Assembly: GCA_020437365.1 (NCBI GenBank)
Contig: JAGQWM010000002.1
Span: forward strand, 1 to 64,000
Source of the DNA: Chitinophagaceae bacterium
GTDB taxonomy: Bacteria > Bacteroidota > Bacteroidia > Chitinophagales > Chitinophagaceae
Direction: 5' to 3'
DNA length: 64,000 nucleotides
Made by a program: the position numbers and the translations under genes. Positions 8,601 to 17,903 of the stretch are shown in pieces. How positions within the stretch are numbered: the stretch's first letter is position 1; the number at the start of each line of letters is the position of its first letter. The notes under the pieces are model-generated. The model did not search any database. It saw only the letters and a list, made by a program, of their open reading frames with translations, and had not been told where the DNA came from.

Positions 8601-10046
8601 TTATTCTTTTTTCAATTTTAATTGCAGGATATCGTCGATTTGTTCAAAGGTTAATTTTTTAGCGATGATTCTTTTGTCTTTGTCGAGCAGGTAAATGGTG
8701 GGAAAAGAAAGCACATCATACAATTGTGAATAACCCGGAATGTTATTATCTGTCCTGGCTTTGTCGGCTTCTTTTGAATAATACACTTGTGTCCATCCTT
8801 CGATGTGATGTTCACTTATAAAATTTAACCAGTCTTTTTGGGTGCCATCGGTTTCTTTGGCTACGGAATAAATGCTTACGCCTTCGGCCTTCCATTTGTG
8901 TTGGTAAATGGAATCTATTTTCGGTAATATTTCCTTGCAATGCCCACACATTGGGTCCCAAAAAATGACGACAGTAAATTTGGCAGAATCTTCGTACAAA
9001 GCTTTCATATTGCCGGTAGAATCGGGCAAAAGAATGTCTGCTGCCGGATCGCCCATGATATTGGCCATTAAACTATATGCCCTGTCGGTAATCATTTTTT
9101 TGCCACCGGCAGAAAGCCAAGAATATTCTTTATGTGCAAAATAATTTTCAAATAAATGCAAGAAGACAGCATCTTCCCACATGTATTTTTGATTCAGGTA
9201 GCGGTTCACAAACCTGATTAATAAATACCTCGTCATTTCCGGATTGATGCTGGCAGTGCCTAACATCCAATCCATTTCCTGGATAACAGAATCGGGCCGC
9301 ATCGAAACAATTTCATTAAAATATTTGTTGAGCTTGTCTTCAAAAAATGTGGTGTAAGCCAGCCGGCTGTCGTAAAAACTAACACCATCCCAATAATGTT
9401 CTTTGTAATAATACCATGAATCAATGGAGTCTTTTTTATTTTTTGGATCTTTTAATCGGCCGGTCAGTACCGGTTCTTTCATACATTGGAAGAAAGCCGT
9501 TAACATACTGTTCGGATATTTTTTAATAAAATCGGACCGGTAGGATGAAATATCGCTGTCCAGTGTTTCCAATTTTTTACGAATGGCCAGTGAATCTTTT
9601 TTACTAGTAGTCGCTTTATAAATTTTGCGCAGCGAATCTATTTTCCCGCCTTTTGCTTCCATGTAATGTTGGTATTGTAAAAACAAAACATTGTCGGGAG
9701 AATTTTTAAATTCAATTTTATTTTTAAGCGTTGCCGTATCGGCTATTACAGAAAAATGTTGTTGCTTGTCAATAAGGATTTCAAAAAAACCTGTTTTGTT
9801 GGGATAGCCAATCAGGTAAATACCGCCGTTTAAATATTCCGGCCCTTTAAAAACCGCCTCACTTTTTTCATTCAGCATAGCGGAATCAACGATTGGATAT
9901 GATTTGCCAAAATAATGACCCAGGTAAATGTATTGGTTGGTAAAAGGTTTGAAAGTAACTTTTATTTCATATCCTGAATCGGCTTGTGCATGGATAGAAT
10001 TGATACAGAAAAAAAATCCGGCGATAAGCCCAAAAACTCGTTTCAT
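8601..10046 (-). CDS. periplasmic TlpA-like thioredoxin-fold protein (DUF5106/DUF4369 type)
   Basis: 481 residues with signal peptide MKRVFGLIAGFFFCINSIHAQ. The N-terminal ~330 residues form the Bacteroidetes-specific region found ahead of TlpA domains (YIYLGHYFGKSYPIVDSAML, ILIDKQQHFSV). The C-terminal thioredoxin domain has the redox motif CGHC in FWDPMCGHCKEILPKI and a cis-Pro region SFPTIYLLDKD. Family members reduce or reshuffle disulphides in the periplasm. It is first in a likely two-gene operon with the parvulin gene, with a TACCTTTG box about 65 nt upstream. Confidence 0.85.
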   Translation of the reverse strand: MKRVFGLIAGFFFCINSIHAQADSGYEIKVTFKPFTNQYIYLGHYFGKSYPIVDSAMLNEKSEAVFKGPEYLNGGIYLIGYPNKTGFFEILIDKQQHFSVIADTATLKNKIEFKNSPDNVLFLQYQHYMEAKGGKIDSLRKIYKATTSKKDSLAIRKKLETLDSDISSYRSDFIKKYPNSMLTAFFQCMKEPVLTGRLKDPKNKKDSIDSWYYYKEHYWDGVSFYDSRLAYTTFFEDKLNKYFNEIVSMRPDSVIQEMDWMLGTASINPEMTRYLLIRFVNRYLNQKYMWEDAVFLHLFENYFAHKEYSWLSAGGKKMITDRAYSLMANIMGDPAADILLPDSTGNMKALYEDSAKFTVVIFWDPMCGHCKEILPKIDSIYQHKWKAEGVSIYSVAKETDGTQKDWLNFISEHHIEGWTQVYYSKEADKARTDNNIPGYSQLYDVLSFPTIYLLDKDKRIIAKKLTFEQIDDILQLKLKKE

Positions 10047-10111
10047 TTGATACCATTATTTATAAAAAAATCTCAACTTATTGTCATAGCCTTTTGGGAA
10101 AAGGGCGAAAG

Positions 10112-10119
10112 CAAAGGTA
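10112..10119 (-). promoter_or_regulatory. -7 box TACCTTTG upstream of the TlpA-like gene
   Basis: Exact TAnnTTTG match on the minus strand in the gene-free stretch between the TlpA-like gene and hpf. The mRNA leader would be about 60 nt. Confidence 0.5.
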
Positions 10120-10204
10120 TAAAACTGTCTGAAAAACAATAACACTTCGAGCCCCAAGGTTTTGTGAAGAAGCAATGATAGGCCAATTCGTTGCTTTGTG
10201 TACG

Positions 10205-10534
10205 TTATTTGCCTTTCTCTTTGACTCTTTTTTTTCGGGTGGCCAACAATTGGGTTTTGCGGATTCTCAACCGGCGTTGTGCATTTTCTACGGCCTTTAA
10301 AATGGCATCTTCAAAAATCACGGCACTGGCTTTTACATACTCATCGCGGCCGGGAATACGAATATTGATACTGCATTTAATGATTTCTTTGCTTTTTCGG
10401 CTTTCTTTCTCTAGCGTAATTTCAATTGAATTGATGCCGGGATATAATTTTTCCAGTTTACTGATTTTCGATTTGATAAATTCTTTCAACGAAGGGCTGG
10501 GCCTGAAATCGGGGGTTTCAATTACAAATTTCAT
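10205..10534 (-). CDS. hpf: ribosome hibernation-promoting factor / RaiA family
   Basis: 109 residues, the short-form length. The pattern IETPDFRPSPSLKEFIKSKISKL is followed by EITLEKE and then DEYVKASAVIFEDAILKAVENAQRRLRIRKTQ. The family binds the decoding channel of 30S subunits in stationary phase and either forms 100S dimers or blocks translation. It is transcribed divergently from the TPR gene at 10663. There is no long C-terminal dimerisation domain, so it is the short HPF/YfiA type. Confidence 0.88.
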   Translation of the reverse strand: MKFVIETPDFRPSPSLKEFIKSKISKLEKLYPGINSIEITLEKESRKSKEIIKCSINIRIPGRDEYVKASAVIFEDAILKAVENAQRRLRIRKTQLLATRKKRVKEKGK

Positions 10535-10617
10535 AGTTCTTTTTTTTATAAAGGTCTGAAAAATAAATCGTTCAATTTTTGGATTTTTTACCTTTTAGCC
10601 GATTCTGGCTACATCTG

Positions 10618-10625
10618 TATATTTG
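10618..10625 (+). promoter_or_regulatory. -7 box TATATTTG for the TPR gene
   Basis: Exact TAnnTTTG match about 37 nt upstream of the ATG at 10663, in the divergent region shared with hpf. Confidence 0.5.
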
Positions 10626-10662
10626 CAGACCTTTGGATTGACGTTCGATTAAAAATTACAAT

Positions 10663-11313
10663 ATGAAGTTTTATAATTTATTGATAAAATACAGACTCTG
10701 GATAGGATTGTTATTGGCGGCATTAGGCGGATATGTCAATTATACCGGAAGTTTCTGGCCTGCATTTCCTTTATACCTTGTGGGTTTGATATTAATAGCC
10801 GGGCATATTTTTTTCGGGCCCTTGCGATTGATCCAGGAATATATGGAAAATGGCGATGTAGAAGGTGCTGAAAAAATATTAGCATCTGTGAAGTTTCCCA
10901 ATTTATTGTACAAACCCATTCGCTCGGTGTATTATACATTGAAAGGGAATATTGCCATGATGAAAGAAGATTTTGACGGTGCCGAATCAATGATGAAAAA
11001 AGGGTTGGACCTGGGCATGCCAATGAAAGAAGCCGAAGGCGCCAGCATGTTGCAAATGGGCATGATGTACATGCAGAAAAATCAATTGAAGCAAGCCGAA
11101 AGTTATATACGAGGTGCCATTCGTAAAGGATTGCCCGATAAAGAAAATGAAGCCGCAGCTTATTTACAAATGTGTAGCTTGATGATGAATAAAAGAGAAT
11201 TCAGGGCGGCCAAAGATTTTTTTAGAAAAGCGAAAAAACTAAAACCTACAACGCCCCAAATTGTAGATCAGATTAATCAAATCGAAAAATACATTTCCCG
11301 TATGCCCGGTTAG
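10663..11313 (+). CDS. small membrane-anchored TPR-repeat protein
   Basis: 216 residues. Two hydrophobic segments near the N-terminus (about 10-30 and 32-52: LWIGLLLAALGGYVNYTG, FPLYLVGLILIAGHIFF) form a membrane hairpin. Degenerate TPR units follow (GDVEGAEKILASV, EDFDGAESMMKKGLDLG, NQLKQAESYIRGAIRKG, REFRAAKDFFRKAKKL). The TPR part probably faces the cytoplasm and binds proteins; no enzymatic motif is seen. It converges with the MMPL gene 12 nt downstream. Function unknown. Confidence 0.7.
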   Translation: MKFYNLLIKYRLWIGLLLAALGGYVNYTGSFWPAFPLYLVGLILIAGHIFFGPLRLIQEYMENGDVEGAEKILASVKFPNLLYKPIRSVYYTLKGNIAMMKEDFDGAESMMKKGLDLGMPMKEAEGASMLQMGMMYMQKNQLKQAESYIRGAIRKGLPDKENEAAAYLQMCSLMMNKREFRAAKDFFRKAKKLKPTTPQIVDQINQIEKYISRMPG

Positions 11314-11324
11314 TGGAGAATGCT

Positions 11325-13655
11325 TTAGGTCTTCTTTTTTGATTTTTTGCCGAAGGCAATTAAAATAGCCGGCAACAATACCAGGTTGGTAAAAGTAGCT
11401 GTTATTAATGTAAGCGATGTCAACCAACCCAATGCTTTGGTGCCATCAAATCCACTCAGGCAAAAGATGATAAAACCCGCTATCAATACCATCGATGTAT
11501 AAATAATGCTGATACCGGTACGATGAATGGTGCTGATAACAGTAGCCCTGATATCATATTGATTACCCGGCAAGTCCTGTTTGTAATTCACTAAAAACCG
11601 AATGGTAATATCTATGGCAATACCCAAAGCCACACTAAAAACCAGGACGGTAGAAGGTTTTAATGGCATACCCAGCCAGCCCATCAGTCCGGCAGTAATC
11701 ATCAGCGGAATGATATTGGGAATAAATGACATCCATAAAATACGGGCAGAGCGAAACAAGTACAACATACAAAATGCAATAAGAATAAATGCCCAAAGAA
11801 TACTATCCGTCAATCCATTAATGATGAAACGATTGCCTTCTAAGAAAGTCACACTCGTACCGGTGAGTTGCACATTATATTTTTCTTTTGGAAATAATTG
11901 GTCGGCTCGTTGCTGAATGCTGTCAAGGATGTGTGGCAATTCTTCACTGCCTACGTCTTTCATGCTGGCACTGATACGGGCTTTTTGTTTGCTGCTATCC
12001 ATAAAACTACTGACCAGTTTTACAAATGAATTTTTCTTTTCTCCGTCACCGGATTTAAAGTTGAGGTATTTTTTCAATGCCGGTAAATCATACTGCGTCG
12101 GCATAGAATAACTATTGCTGTCGCCTTCAAAAAAAGCTTGTTTGGCAAATTTTAATCCATCGATGATACTCAATGGCCGGCCGATTTCAGGAAAGGATGC
12201 AATGTATTGGGTCAGCGAATCTAGCTTTTTCAAATTTTTGTAATTGCGGGACACGCCATATTTCTTTTTTGTATCTACAATGACTTCCAGGGGCATAACG
12301 CCTTTGAAATTGGATTCAAAAAACCGAAGGTCAGTGTAAATTTTATCCGATTTGGGCAAATCATCAACAATATAACCGAGGGCTTTCAATTGAAAAATAC
12401 CGGCAATAGCTACAATGACAACGCCAATGGACAACCGAAAAATTAATTTGCGGTTATTCAGCGACCATGATTCCAGGCGAAACAGCCAACGTTGCAATCT
12501 GGGGTTTTGTAAATACCGGGTGTGCCTTGTTTTGGGCGATTGTAAAAAACTAAGTGTCGTCGGAATGAAAATAATGGAAATGAAAAACAATGAAAAAATA
12601 CACAGGCCGGCTACAATACCAAATTCTTTTAAGATTTGACTTTGCGTTAACGCAAAAACAGCAAAACCAATGGCTGCGGCCAGGTTGCAAAATAAAGTGA
12701 CGATACCCATTTTTTCGACCATCATCACCAATGATTTTTTCTTGTCGCCGGTTTCGTTATACGACGTATGAAATTTATTGAAAAAATAAATGCAATTGGG
12801 AATGCCAATTACCACTATCAACGGAGGAATCAGTGCGTTTAAAATGCTAATCTTAAATCCCATCATTTCAATAATGGCAAAACTCCAGACGACGCCAATG
12901 AAAACAACAACCAAAGATAAAAACATGGCACTGAATGACCGGAAGCATAATAATAAAATCAACGCCGATAAAATAATGGATGCAATGATGAACAACCTCA
13001 TTTCCCGCACAACCCTTACCGTTAGTTCGGTTCTTATTTTGGGCAACCCGCTTTTATATACTGTCAGTTGATGCGCTTCGCCAAATTGATTGGCAATATT
13101 TGAAATTTGTTTGACGATGTCAATCCTTCCTTTGGACGACATTATTTTTTTATTGATACGAATACCCATCAACCAGGCGTTCGTTTGTGGATTGTAGAGA
13201 AGGTTTTTATAAAAAGGCAGCGATTTAAAAACAGCAGCGGCCGAGTCTAATTCCACCTGCGTAAGTTTTCGTCTTGGAAAAATCGAGTCGGCTTTGAGAG
13301 CTCCGTTCGTACTGTCTCTTACTAGGTTGATAGCTGTAGGAATGCTGATAATATCATCAACATTATTTATTTTTTTTAAATCTTTTTCAAGGTTTGCGTA
13401 ATCGTTGAATAACGAAGCAGTAAAGAATTTTTCTGTTTGAATGCCCAACACAAATAAATTTCCATCGTCGCCAAAATTTTTCCTGAAATCCTGGTACGCT
13501 TTATATTTTGGATTGTCGATGGGAATGGCTCTTGAAAAATCATAACTCAACTGTACATGCATGGCACGGTAGCCCATAAAAACTGTAATGCCGGTAAGTA
13601 TGATTAATAGCGGTATGCGAAAACGTAAAATTGACTTTCCGAGTTGTTGCCACAT
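11325..13655 (-). CDS. MMPL/RND-superfamily transporter
   Basis: 776 residues from the ATG at 13655 (MWQQLGKSILRF); a GTG nine codons upstream is possible but less natural. There are twelve membrane segments in two blocks of one plus five. The first block follows an extracytoplasmic loop and contains IPPLIVVIGIPNCIYFFNKFH; the second contains VFSVALGIAIDITIRFLVNY, which carries the family's Asp-containing TM4/TM10-like motif. This is the pattern of the COG1033 group that moves lipids or hydrophobic compounds. Substrate unknown. It is monocistronic on the minus strand. Confidence 0.85.
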   Translation of the reverse strand: MWQQLGKSILRFRIPLLIILTGITVFMGYRAMHVQLSYDFSRAIPIDNPKYKAYQDFRKNFGDDGNLFVLGIQTEKFFTASLFNDYANLEKDLKKINNVDDIISIPTAINLVRDSTNGALKADSIFPRRKLTQVELDSAAAVFKSLPFYKNLLYNPQTNAWLMGIRINKKIMSSKGRIDIVKQISNIANQFGEAHQLTVYKSGLPKIRTELTVRVVREMRLFIIASIILSALILLLCFRSFSAMFLSLVVVFIGVVWSFAIIEMMGFKISILNALIPPLIVVIGIPNCIYFFNKFHTSYNETGDKKKSLVMMVEKMGIVTLFCNLAAAIGFAVFALTQSQILKEFGIVAGLCIFSLFFISIIFIPTTLSFLQSPKTRHTRYLQNPRLQRWLFRLESWSLNNRKLIFRLSIGVVIVAIAGIFQLKALGYIVDDLPKSDKIYTDLRFFESNFKGVMPLEVIVDTKKKYGVSRNYKNLKKLDSLTQYIASFPEIGRPLSIIDGLKFAKQAFFEGDSNSYSMPTQYDLPALKKYLNFKSGDGEKKNSFVKLVSSFMDSSKQKARISASMKDVGSEELPHILDSIQQRADQLFPKEKYNVQLTGTSVTFLEGNRFIINGLTDSILWAFILIAFCMLYLFRSARILWMSFIPNIIPLMITAGLMGWLGMPLKPSTVLVFSVALGIAIDITIRFLVNYKQDLPGNQYDIRATVISTIHRTGISIIYTSMVLIAGFIIFCLSGFDGTKALGWLTSLTLITATFTNLVLLPAILIAFGKKSKKKT

Positions 13656-13804
13656 AAGCAGGTGAAGTGTGATAAAGCACAAAGAAAAGCAAATTTCAAG
13701 TTTTTATTGCGCTGAAATTAAAAATAAATCAACTGTGAAGCATTTGGCTGGTAAAATGAACCGTAAGAAGTTGCATCTTTGCAGCCATTGTAATGTAAAA
13801 TTTC

Positions 13805-14551
13805 ATGGCGGGCAATATTCATAAAACAAAAGGTATCGTATTGCGTACAGTAAAATATGGCGAAACGAGCCTGATTGTTTCCATTTTTACGGAACAATTC
13901 GGCGTGCAATCTTACATTATCAATGGTGTGAGAACTTCGGGAAAGAAAGGTGCCGGAGCCGCCAATTTATATCAACCTGCGGCGCTATTGGATTTGGTGG
14001 TGTATTATAACGAGCACAAACACCTGCATCGCATCAAAGAAGCCAAGTGGCATTTACTGTATCAGCATCTTTTGACAGATGTGCACAAAAATGCAGTAAC
14101 CGTTTTTATGATTGAATTGCTCACTAAATGCCTGAAAGAGCCGGAAGAAAATACAGCACTTTTTCATTTTGTGGAAGATGCTTTATTGGAATTGGATAAA
14201 AGTGAAACGGCAGTGATGTCCAATATGCCTTTATTCTTTTCACTACAATTGGCACATTTTTTTGGATTTAAAATTGATGATAATTACAGTCAGTCCCGGC
14301 CGTATTTGGATTTACAGGAAGGTTCTTTTGTAGCTACACAGCCTTCGCATCCATATTTCATGGAAGCAGAAGCCGCTGCCATTACTTCGCAGTTTTTAAA
14401 AGTCATGCAAACAAATGAATTGGCGACTATTCGGCTCAATCATTTATTCCGGCGGCGATTATTGCAGGGATACGAAACGTTCTATCGGTTACATATAGCC
14501 GAATTTTCAAACCTGAAGACGTTGCCCGTTTTAAGAGATATATTAAATTAA
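13805..14551 (+). CDS. recO: DNA repair protein RecO
   Basis: 248 residues. The N-terminal OB fold reads KTKGIVLRTVKYGETSLIVSIFTEQFGVQSYIINGVR, followed by the helical domain with LYQPAALLDLVVYYNE and a C-terminal SQFLKVMQ region. The Cys4 zinc finger found in some RecO proteins is absent, which is usual for Bacteroidetes. RecO loads RecA on SSB-coated DNA together with RecR, whose gene is at 26.1 kb. The last 9 nt overlap the end of the convergent amidohydrolase gene. Confidence 0.9.
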   Translation: MAGNIHKTKGIVLRTVKYGETSLIVSIFTEQFGVQSYIINGVRTSGKKGAGAANLYQPAALLDLVVYYNEHKHLHRIKEAKWHLLYQHLLTDVHKNAVTVFMIELLTKCLKEPEENTALFHFVEDALLELDKSETAVMSNMPLFFSLQLAHFFGFKIDDNYSQSRPYLDLQEGSFVATQPSHPYFMEAEAAAITSQFLKVMQTNELATIRLNHLFRRRLLQGYETFYRLHIAEFSNLKTLPVLRDILN

Positions 14552-15721
14552 TTTTTCAGCTGCCGACAAATCCTTTTTTACACATACAATTCCCGGCTTT
14601 GTATGTTGGCGAAAATGGCCGAAAGTTTTTTCCTTTTTTAATGCAGCCGCTCCATTGCCGGTGGCAAAAGACAATATTTCTTCCAGCGGTATTTGTGGAA
14701 AATGTTGGTGAACTTCTTGCATTTCTTTCACAATACTCAATTGCCAGTTGCTGCTATAACTGTCTGTTCCGAGGACGACACGGCAATTTTGCCGTAAAAA
14801 CATATCAATGGGCGGTACTTTATTTTCGATGTACAAATTGGCATTGATGCAAATACAATATACCAACTGCAATTTGTTTTGTGCCGCATAGTCATTGGCC
14901 CAAACAACTTCATCTTCCGTCATACAAGTGTTGTGTACCAAAAAAATAGTTTGGCCATTATTGAAATAAGGTAAAACGGAACGGATACTGCTTTTACCCG
15001 TAACGGGGAATGGCGATTTTTCCAGCCCAAAAATTTTGAACAATTTAAGATAATCGCCACCGCCGGTTTCGTACAAAACATTTTCTGCCGGATGTTCTTG
15101 GTTGTGGATAGATATCACTTTACCCTTTGTTGCAGCATTAATGTATTCAAATGTTTTAGGGCTAATGGAGTAAGGTGCATGAGGCACCAATGAAGTACGA
15201 TGTTGTAATGAACATTCCGAAAGGCCTTTTTTTAATTCTTCGGCTACCGATTGATAATGGGTAAAATTTTTGTCGGCTTCTGCATCCGTAAAACTTAGCA
15301 CTTCAGTAAAATTTTGCCACCAGATTTTACTTTTCTTTTTGGTCGATAATGTATCGGCAGTATTACCAATATCGCCTACGGCCACAATGCCGTTTTCATA
15401 CATTTCGTTTTCTGCGGCTGCCATTTTTTCCAAAATCTCTTCTCTCGGAAAATCTCTTTTGGTGACTACACTGCATAAAAAATTGATTAACCCGGTGTGT
15501 GGCGGAATGACATTTTTGAGGTGGCTTAATTCCAAATGACAATGACAATTAATCAGTCCCGGCAAAATGATACCTTCAAAGGTTTGCACATCGTCTCCAG
15601 CTTCATTTTCGGGTACCAACGCCTCAATGTTGCCTGATGCATCAGTGATGAGAACAGTTTCTTCAGGTAACATTTTTTCACCATCAAAAATGCGGTGGGC
15701 TTTAAATTTTTTGAAAGACAT
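14543..15721 (-). CDS. COG0402-type amidohydrolase, candidate aminodeoxyfutalosine deaminase
   Basis: 392 residues from the ATG at 15721; the preceding five in-frame codons are not conserved in style. Metal ligands are visible in GLINCHCHLELSHLK (HxH), VISIHNQEHPAEN (His), FLVHNTCMTEDEV (His) and VVLGTDSYSSN (Asp). The layout is that of cytosine/guanine/S-adenosylhomocysteine deaminases. COG0402 members include 6-aminodeoxyfutalosine deaminase, which would provide the step before MqnB (61.8 kb). The substrate is not settled by sequence. It is divergent from prfA and overlaps the end of recO by 9 nt. Confidence 0.75.
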   Translation of the reverse strand: MSFKKFKAHRIFDGEKMLPEETVLITDASGNIEALVPENEAGDDVQTFEGIILPGLINCHCHLELSHLKNVIPPHTGLINFLCSVVTKRDFPREEILEKMAAAENEMYENGIVAVGDIGNTADTLSTKKKSKIWWQNFTEVLSFTDAEADKNFTHYQSVAEELKKGLSECSLQHRTSLVPHAPYSISPKTFEYINAATKGKVISIHNQEHPAENVLYETGGGDYLKLFKIFGLEKSPFPVTGKSSIRSVLPYFNNGQTIFLVHNTCMTEDEVVWANDYAAQNKLQLVYCICINANLYIENKVPPIDMFLRQNCRVVLGTDSYSSNWQLSIVKEMQEVHQHFPQIPLEEILSFATGNGAAALKKEKTFGHFRQHTKPGIVCVKKDLSAAEKLI

Positions 15722-15762
15722 GTAAACAAATTTCAAAATTCAAAACTCAACTACCAAATCAT

Positions 15763-15770
15763 TAATTTTG
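15763..15770 (+). promoter_or_regulatory. -7 box TAATTTTG for prfA
   Basis: Exact TAnnTTTG match 22 nt before the prfA ATG, in the divergent region with the amidohydrolase gene. Confidence 0.5.
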
Positions 15771-15792
15771 CCGCCTTACCTGAATATTGATT

Positions 15793-16860
15793 ATGTTAGA
15801 CAGATTAGAGGCCATAAAAGCGAAATTTGAACAATTGGGTGTAGCATTGACCAATCCCGAGATTGTCAGCAACAATAAAAAATATGCTGCCATCAGCAAA
15901 GAATACCGCGGACTGGAAAAAATTGTATTGGCGTATCATGACTATAAAAAAATTCTTGATGATTTATCGTTTTATACAGAAGTGCAGCAAGGCGATGATG
16001 AAGAGATGAAAGAAATGGCCCGCCAGGAAATACCGGCTTTGGAAGAAAAGAAAGAAAAAGCAGAAGAACAGATTCGGCAGTTATTGATTCCTAAAGATCC
16101 GCAGGATGAGAAAAATGCGATTATAGAAATAAGAGCCGGAACCGGTGGCGATGAAGCCAGTTTATTCGCCGGCGATTTATTACGGATGTATATTAAGTTT
16201 TGTGAAAAACGTGGTTGGAAAACGGCCTTGCTCAGTGAAAATGAAGGCACGGTAGGTGGCTATAAAGAAGTACAACTCGAAGTAACAGGTGATGATGTGT
16301 ATGGCACTTTAAAATTTGAAAGTGGCGTACACCGGGTGCAGCGGGTACCGGAAACAGAAGCCTCGGGCCGGGTGCATACTTCGGCAGCTACAGTAGCCGT
16401 CATGCCCGAAGCAGAAGAAGTGGATTTTGAACTCAATCCTGCCGATGTAAAAATGGAAACCGCAAGAAGTGGCGGCGCCGGCGGACAAAATGTAAACAAA
16501 GTAGAATCGAAAGTTTTACTGACACATATTCCAACAGGTGTAGTAGTCGTTTGCCAAACGGAACGTACACAGCTTGGCAATCGGGAAAAAGCAATGAATA
16601 TGCTTCGCACCAAACTTTTTGAAGAGAAAGTAAGGAAACACGAAGAAGAAATAGCCCGGCATCGCAAAAGCCTGGTGAGCAGCGGCGACAGAAGTGCCAA
16701 AATCAGGACATATAATTTTCCGCAAGGCCGGGTTACAGATCATCGGATCGGACTCACTTTATACAATCTCGAAGATGTGTTAAATGGCGAAATCCATGAA
16801 TTGATAGATGCTTTGCAATTTGCAGAAAATGCAGAGAAATTGGCGAAAGAAGATAAATAA
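15793..16860 (+). CDS. prfA: peptide chain release factor 1
   Basis: 355 residues from the first ATG; the two codons before it read TTG ATT. The catalytic GGQ loop is [11 protein letters not shown] (GGQ at about 230-232). The stop-codon reader reads VPETE, i.e. the PxT motif that marks RF1 rather than RF2 (SPF). [14 protein letters not shown] and [17 protein letters not shown] are also family-typical. It ends translation at UAA and UAG. No prmC methyltransferase gene is adjacent. Confidence 0.95.
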   Translation: MLDRLEAIKAKFEQLGVALTNPEIVSNNKKYAAISKEYRGLEKIVLAYHDYKKILDDLSFYTEVQQGDDEEMKEMARQEIPALEEKKEKAEEQIRQLLIPKDPQDEKNAIIEIRAGTGGDEASLFAGDLLRMYIKFCEKRGWKTALLSENEGTVGGYKEVQLEVTGDDVYGTLKFESGVHRVQRVPETEASGRVHTSAATVAVMPEAEEVDFELNPADVKMETARSGGAGGQNVNKVESKVLLTHIPTGVVVVCQTERTQLGNREKAMNMLRTKLFEEKVRKHEEEIARHRKSLVSSGDRSAKIRTYNFPQGRVTDHRIGLTLYNLEDVLNGEIHELIDALQFAENAEKLAKEDK

Positions 16861-16975
16861 ACCCATTTCCAATTTTAAAATTGGATACAGCAGAGGCGAA
16901 TGACTTATCTTTAAAAAGTTACATTATTTTTTTACAACGAATCCGGTTTCGGATTCAATTTTAATTTTTTTAAAA

Positions 16976-17608
16976 ATGTTAGATCAACTATTCAACCTGG
17001 TAAAAGAATTTGGCCAGCAAACGGTCGTCGATAATCCCGATGTACCGAATGCACACAATAATGATGTTTTGGCCGATGCTACTAAAACAATCGGCAGTGG
17101 ATTTCAAAATATGATGGCCGGTGGTGGTTTCGGCAGCATTCTCGATTTATTTAAAGGCGATGGCCAGTCCGGAGGGCTTTCCGGTTTAATGAAAAACCCG
17201 ATTGTTTCTATGATGGTGGGTTATTTCTCCAATAAATTGGTGAATAAATATAAAATGGCTCCGGCGGCTGCCAATAATGTTTCGGGTAGTTTGATTCCAA
17301 ATGTTTTACACTCTCTTATTTCAAATACAAAAAGCACCGACCCAAAAAATGACGCATTTGATTTTAATGACTTAATCGGTTCGCTGACAGGTGGCCATGT
17401 TGCTACTTCAGAGTCGCAATCCAATGGGTTTAATTTTCAGGGTTTACTCAACCAGATTTCAGGTGGCGGCAATGCGTCCGGTGGCGGCGGCGGTTTTGAT
17501 ATCGGCGATATCATCAGTAAAGTAACACAAGGCGCCCAACAGAATCAACAGCAACAAGCAGCATCCGGTGGCGGTTTGATGGATATGATCAAAGGGTTGT
17601 TTCAATAA
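16976..17608 (+). CDS. hypothetical protein, DUF937-like, Gly/Gln-rich C-terminus
   Basis: 210 residues without signal peptide. The N-terminal part (MLDQLFNLVKEFGQQTVVDN, then NDVLADATKTIGSGFQNM) and the helical stretch NPIVSMMVGYFSNKLVNKY resemble DUF937/YidB-type proteins. The second half is low complexity: SGGGNASGGGGG, QQNQQQQ and GGGLMDMIKGLFQ. Function unknown. A Rho-independent terminator lies about 270 nt downstream and might serve this gene or the small RNA candidate between them. Confidence 0.6.
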   Translation: MLDQLFNLVKEFGQQTVVDNPDVPNAHNNDVLADATKTIGSGFQNMMAGGGFGSILDLFKGDGQSGGLSGLMKNPIVSMMVGYFSNKLVNKYKMAPAAANNVSGSLIPNVLHSLISNTKSTDPKNDAFDFNDLIGSLTGGHVATSESQSNGFNFQGLLNQISGGGNASGGGGGFDIGDIISKVTQGAQQNQQQQAASGGGLMDMIKGLFQ

Positions 17609-17782
17609 AACTGCCATTTTCTGCAATCGGTTTTGGCATCTTTCTTGTTTATACTACACAAGGCAGCGATAATTCTTGAAAAATTTACGCAAGTGGGAAT
17701 TAATACGTACGTCTAATAGGTGTATATACGAGGGAAATGTTTTTTAGACTTTCATTAACAACAAATTTCATACTATCAGAAG

Positions 17783-17790
17783 TACATTTG
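17783..17790 (+). promoter_or_regulatory. -7 box TACATTTG upstream of a gene-free transcript
   Basis: Exact TAnnTTTG match with no protein gene behind it. It lies about 85 nt before a strong terminator hairpin. A good -33 TTG is not seen. Confidence 0.4.
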
Positions 17791-17795
17791 CGTTA

Positions 17796-17903
17796 GAACA
17801 ATAACAAAAGCGATTTAAATAAACAATATTATAAAGTCAGTCAATTTTCTCATAAGCAGTTAGTTTTGGTTGCGACCCCTGTTTCTACAGGGGTCTATTT
17901 TTT
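17796..17903 (+). ncRNA. candidate small RNA (~105 nt) with own promoter box and terminator
   Basis: Between 17608 and the end of vanZ there is no reading frame with an ATG on the plus strand, yet TACATTTG (17783-17790) is followed by a stretch ending in a perfect 8-bp hairpin and a T run. The likely product is a ~105-nt RNA. The alternative is that the hairpin only ends the mRNA of the upstream 16976-17608 gene, with the box a chance match. I do not recognise an RNA family. Confidence 0.4.
17874..17903 (+). terminator. Rho-independent terminator
   Basis: Perfect stem GACCCCTG / CAGGGGTC (17874-17881, 17888-17895) with loop TTTCTA, followed by TATTTTTTT on the plus strand. The right arm touches the vanZ stop codon, which is on the other strand. 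Confidence 0.8.

Noticed and set aside
16868-16883. Palindrome CCAATTTTAAAATTGG after prfA as a terminator
   Set aside because: No T run follows and the stem has no loop; it is probably chance in AT-rich DNA.
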